DNA of 64,000 bases, taken from positions 108,003,858 through 108,067,857 of the forward strand of contig CM037877.1 of the NCBI GenBank assembly GCA_021292165.1, read 5' to 3'. This DNA comes from Shinisaurus crocodilurus. Its lineage: Eukaryota; Chordata; Lepidosauria; Squamata; Shinisauridae. The translations under genes and the position numbers were made by a program. Shown here piece after piece: positions 63,601-64,000 of the stretch (the first letter of the stretch is position 1; each line of letters starts with the position of its first letter). The notes beneath the pieces are model-generated. The model worked only from the letters and a program-made list of their open reading frames with translations. It did no database searches and was not told the DNA's origin.

Positions 63601-64000
63601 CAACAAACACGGGGAGTGCATGCCTGTGCACAGAGTGATCTTGGTGGCTGTTCCTGGTGCCCTTCCCAAGAGGTCTGCCAAAGAATCCTTCAGAAATCAT
63701 TAAAAACATTTTTGTACAGCAGACCTTTAACAGCCCGAGGCACACACTCATGTTTTTATAAACAGATAGCTGAAAATGTGACCAACGGGCTTTCCAAATA
63801 AGCAAGCAAACATTCTGGTTGATAACAATAGTAACATTAGAAATAGCCTCATGATTTGTGCTTTAAAATCCCTTGGCCAGAGAAATTCAGTTGCACTTAA
63901 GCTCCCACGGAACTCGAAGGGGCATTTGGATTTACATTAGGTACAACCAACTTGTGCTTTTTATTTCAACGGGAAGTACCGGTAAGTGTGACTAACTTTC
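63601..64000. other. No gene seen
   Basis: No gene or bounded repeat to the window edge. Confidence 0.35.

Overview
The window reads as non-coding, transposon-saturated DNA of a vertebrate, most likely a squamate reptile (lizard or snake). The grounds are tRNA-headed SINEs of the Sauria type, 5S-rRNA-headed SINEs, truncated LINEs of the L2/CR1 superfamily, CR1 and L1 remnants, and many short non-autonomous hAT DNA transposons. No complete protein-coding gene, convincing host exon, tRNA gene or structural rRNA gene was found. Long open frames are LINE reverse-transcriptase remnants or chance frames in repeats. The window is best read as intergenic or long-intron sequence.

Layout. 0-13 kb: L2/CR1-like LINE fragments (395-958, 1162-2998, 10095-11090, 11690-12315) with SINE, CR1 and pogo-like insertions nested in them, plus hAT elements at 3639, 4658 and 6367. 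13-22 kb: a hAT element carrying a 5S SINE (13270-13942), a Sauria SINE, CR1 tails, a family-U1 relative with a perfect 8-bp duplication (16143-16390) and a 0.7-kb multi-hairpin fold-back (16668-17400). 22-31 kb: family U1, the first ACTCG-rich element (23349-24119), an inverted pair of U3 repeats, two palindromic hAT MITEs and a hAT MITE split by a SINE. 31-37 kb: a 4-kb composite bounded by TAAGGTGACC inverted repeats with a LINE reverse-transcriptase copy inside, a GC-rich palindrome of palindromes, and the second ACTCG-rich element (36198-36969). 37-51 kb: SINEs, two 345-bp sister hAT elements (38217, 42073), an L1 fragment, family U2, a GC-rich inverted-repeat element (46170) and a 521-bp hAT element (50461). 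51-54 kb: a CR1 copy split by an L1 that is split by another LINE, with a hAT element also in the CR1. 54-64 kb: second copies of U2 and U1, a CpG-rich promoter-like stretch, further MITEs and a possible LTR-element remnant at the right edge.

The most notable item is a pair of almost identical ~771-bp elements 12.8 kb apart. Each has hAT-type ends (CAGGGATG and CATCCCTG) and its own perfect 8-bp target duplication. Each end is packed with about ten copies of ACTCG, and one terminal module is duplicated inside the element. This looks like a recently mobile non-autonomous hAT family with an unusual subterminal array. All family names here come from reading motifs, ends and target duplications by eye; no database search was run.
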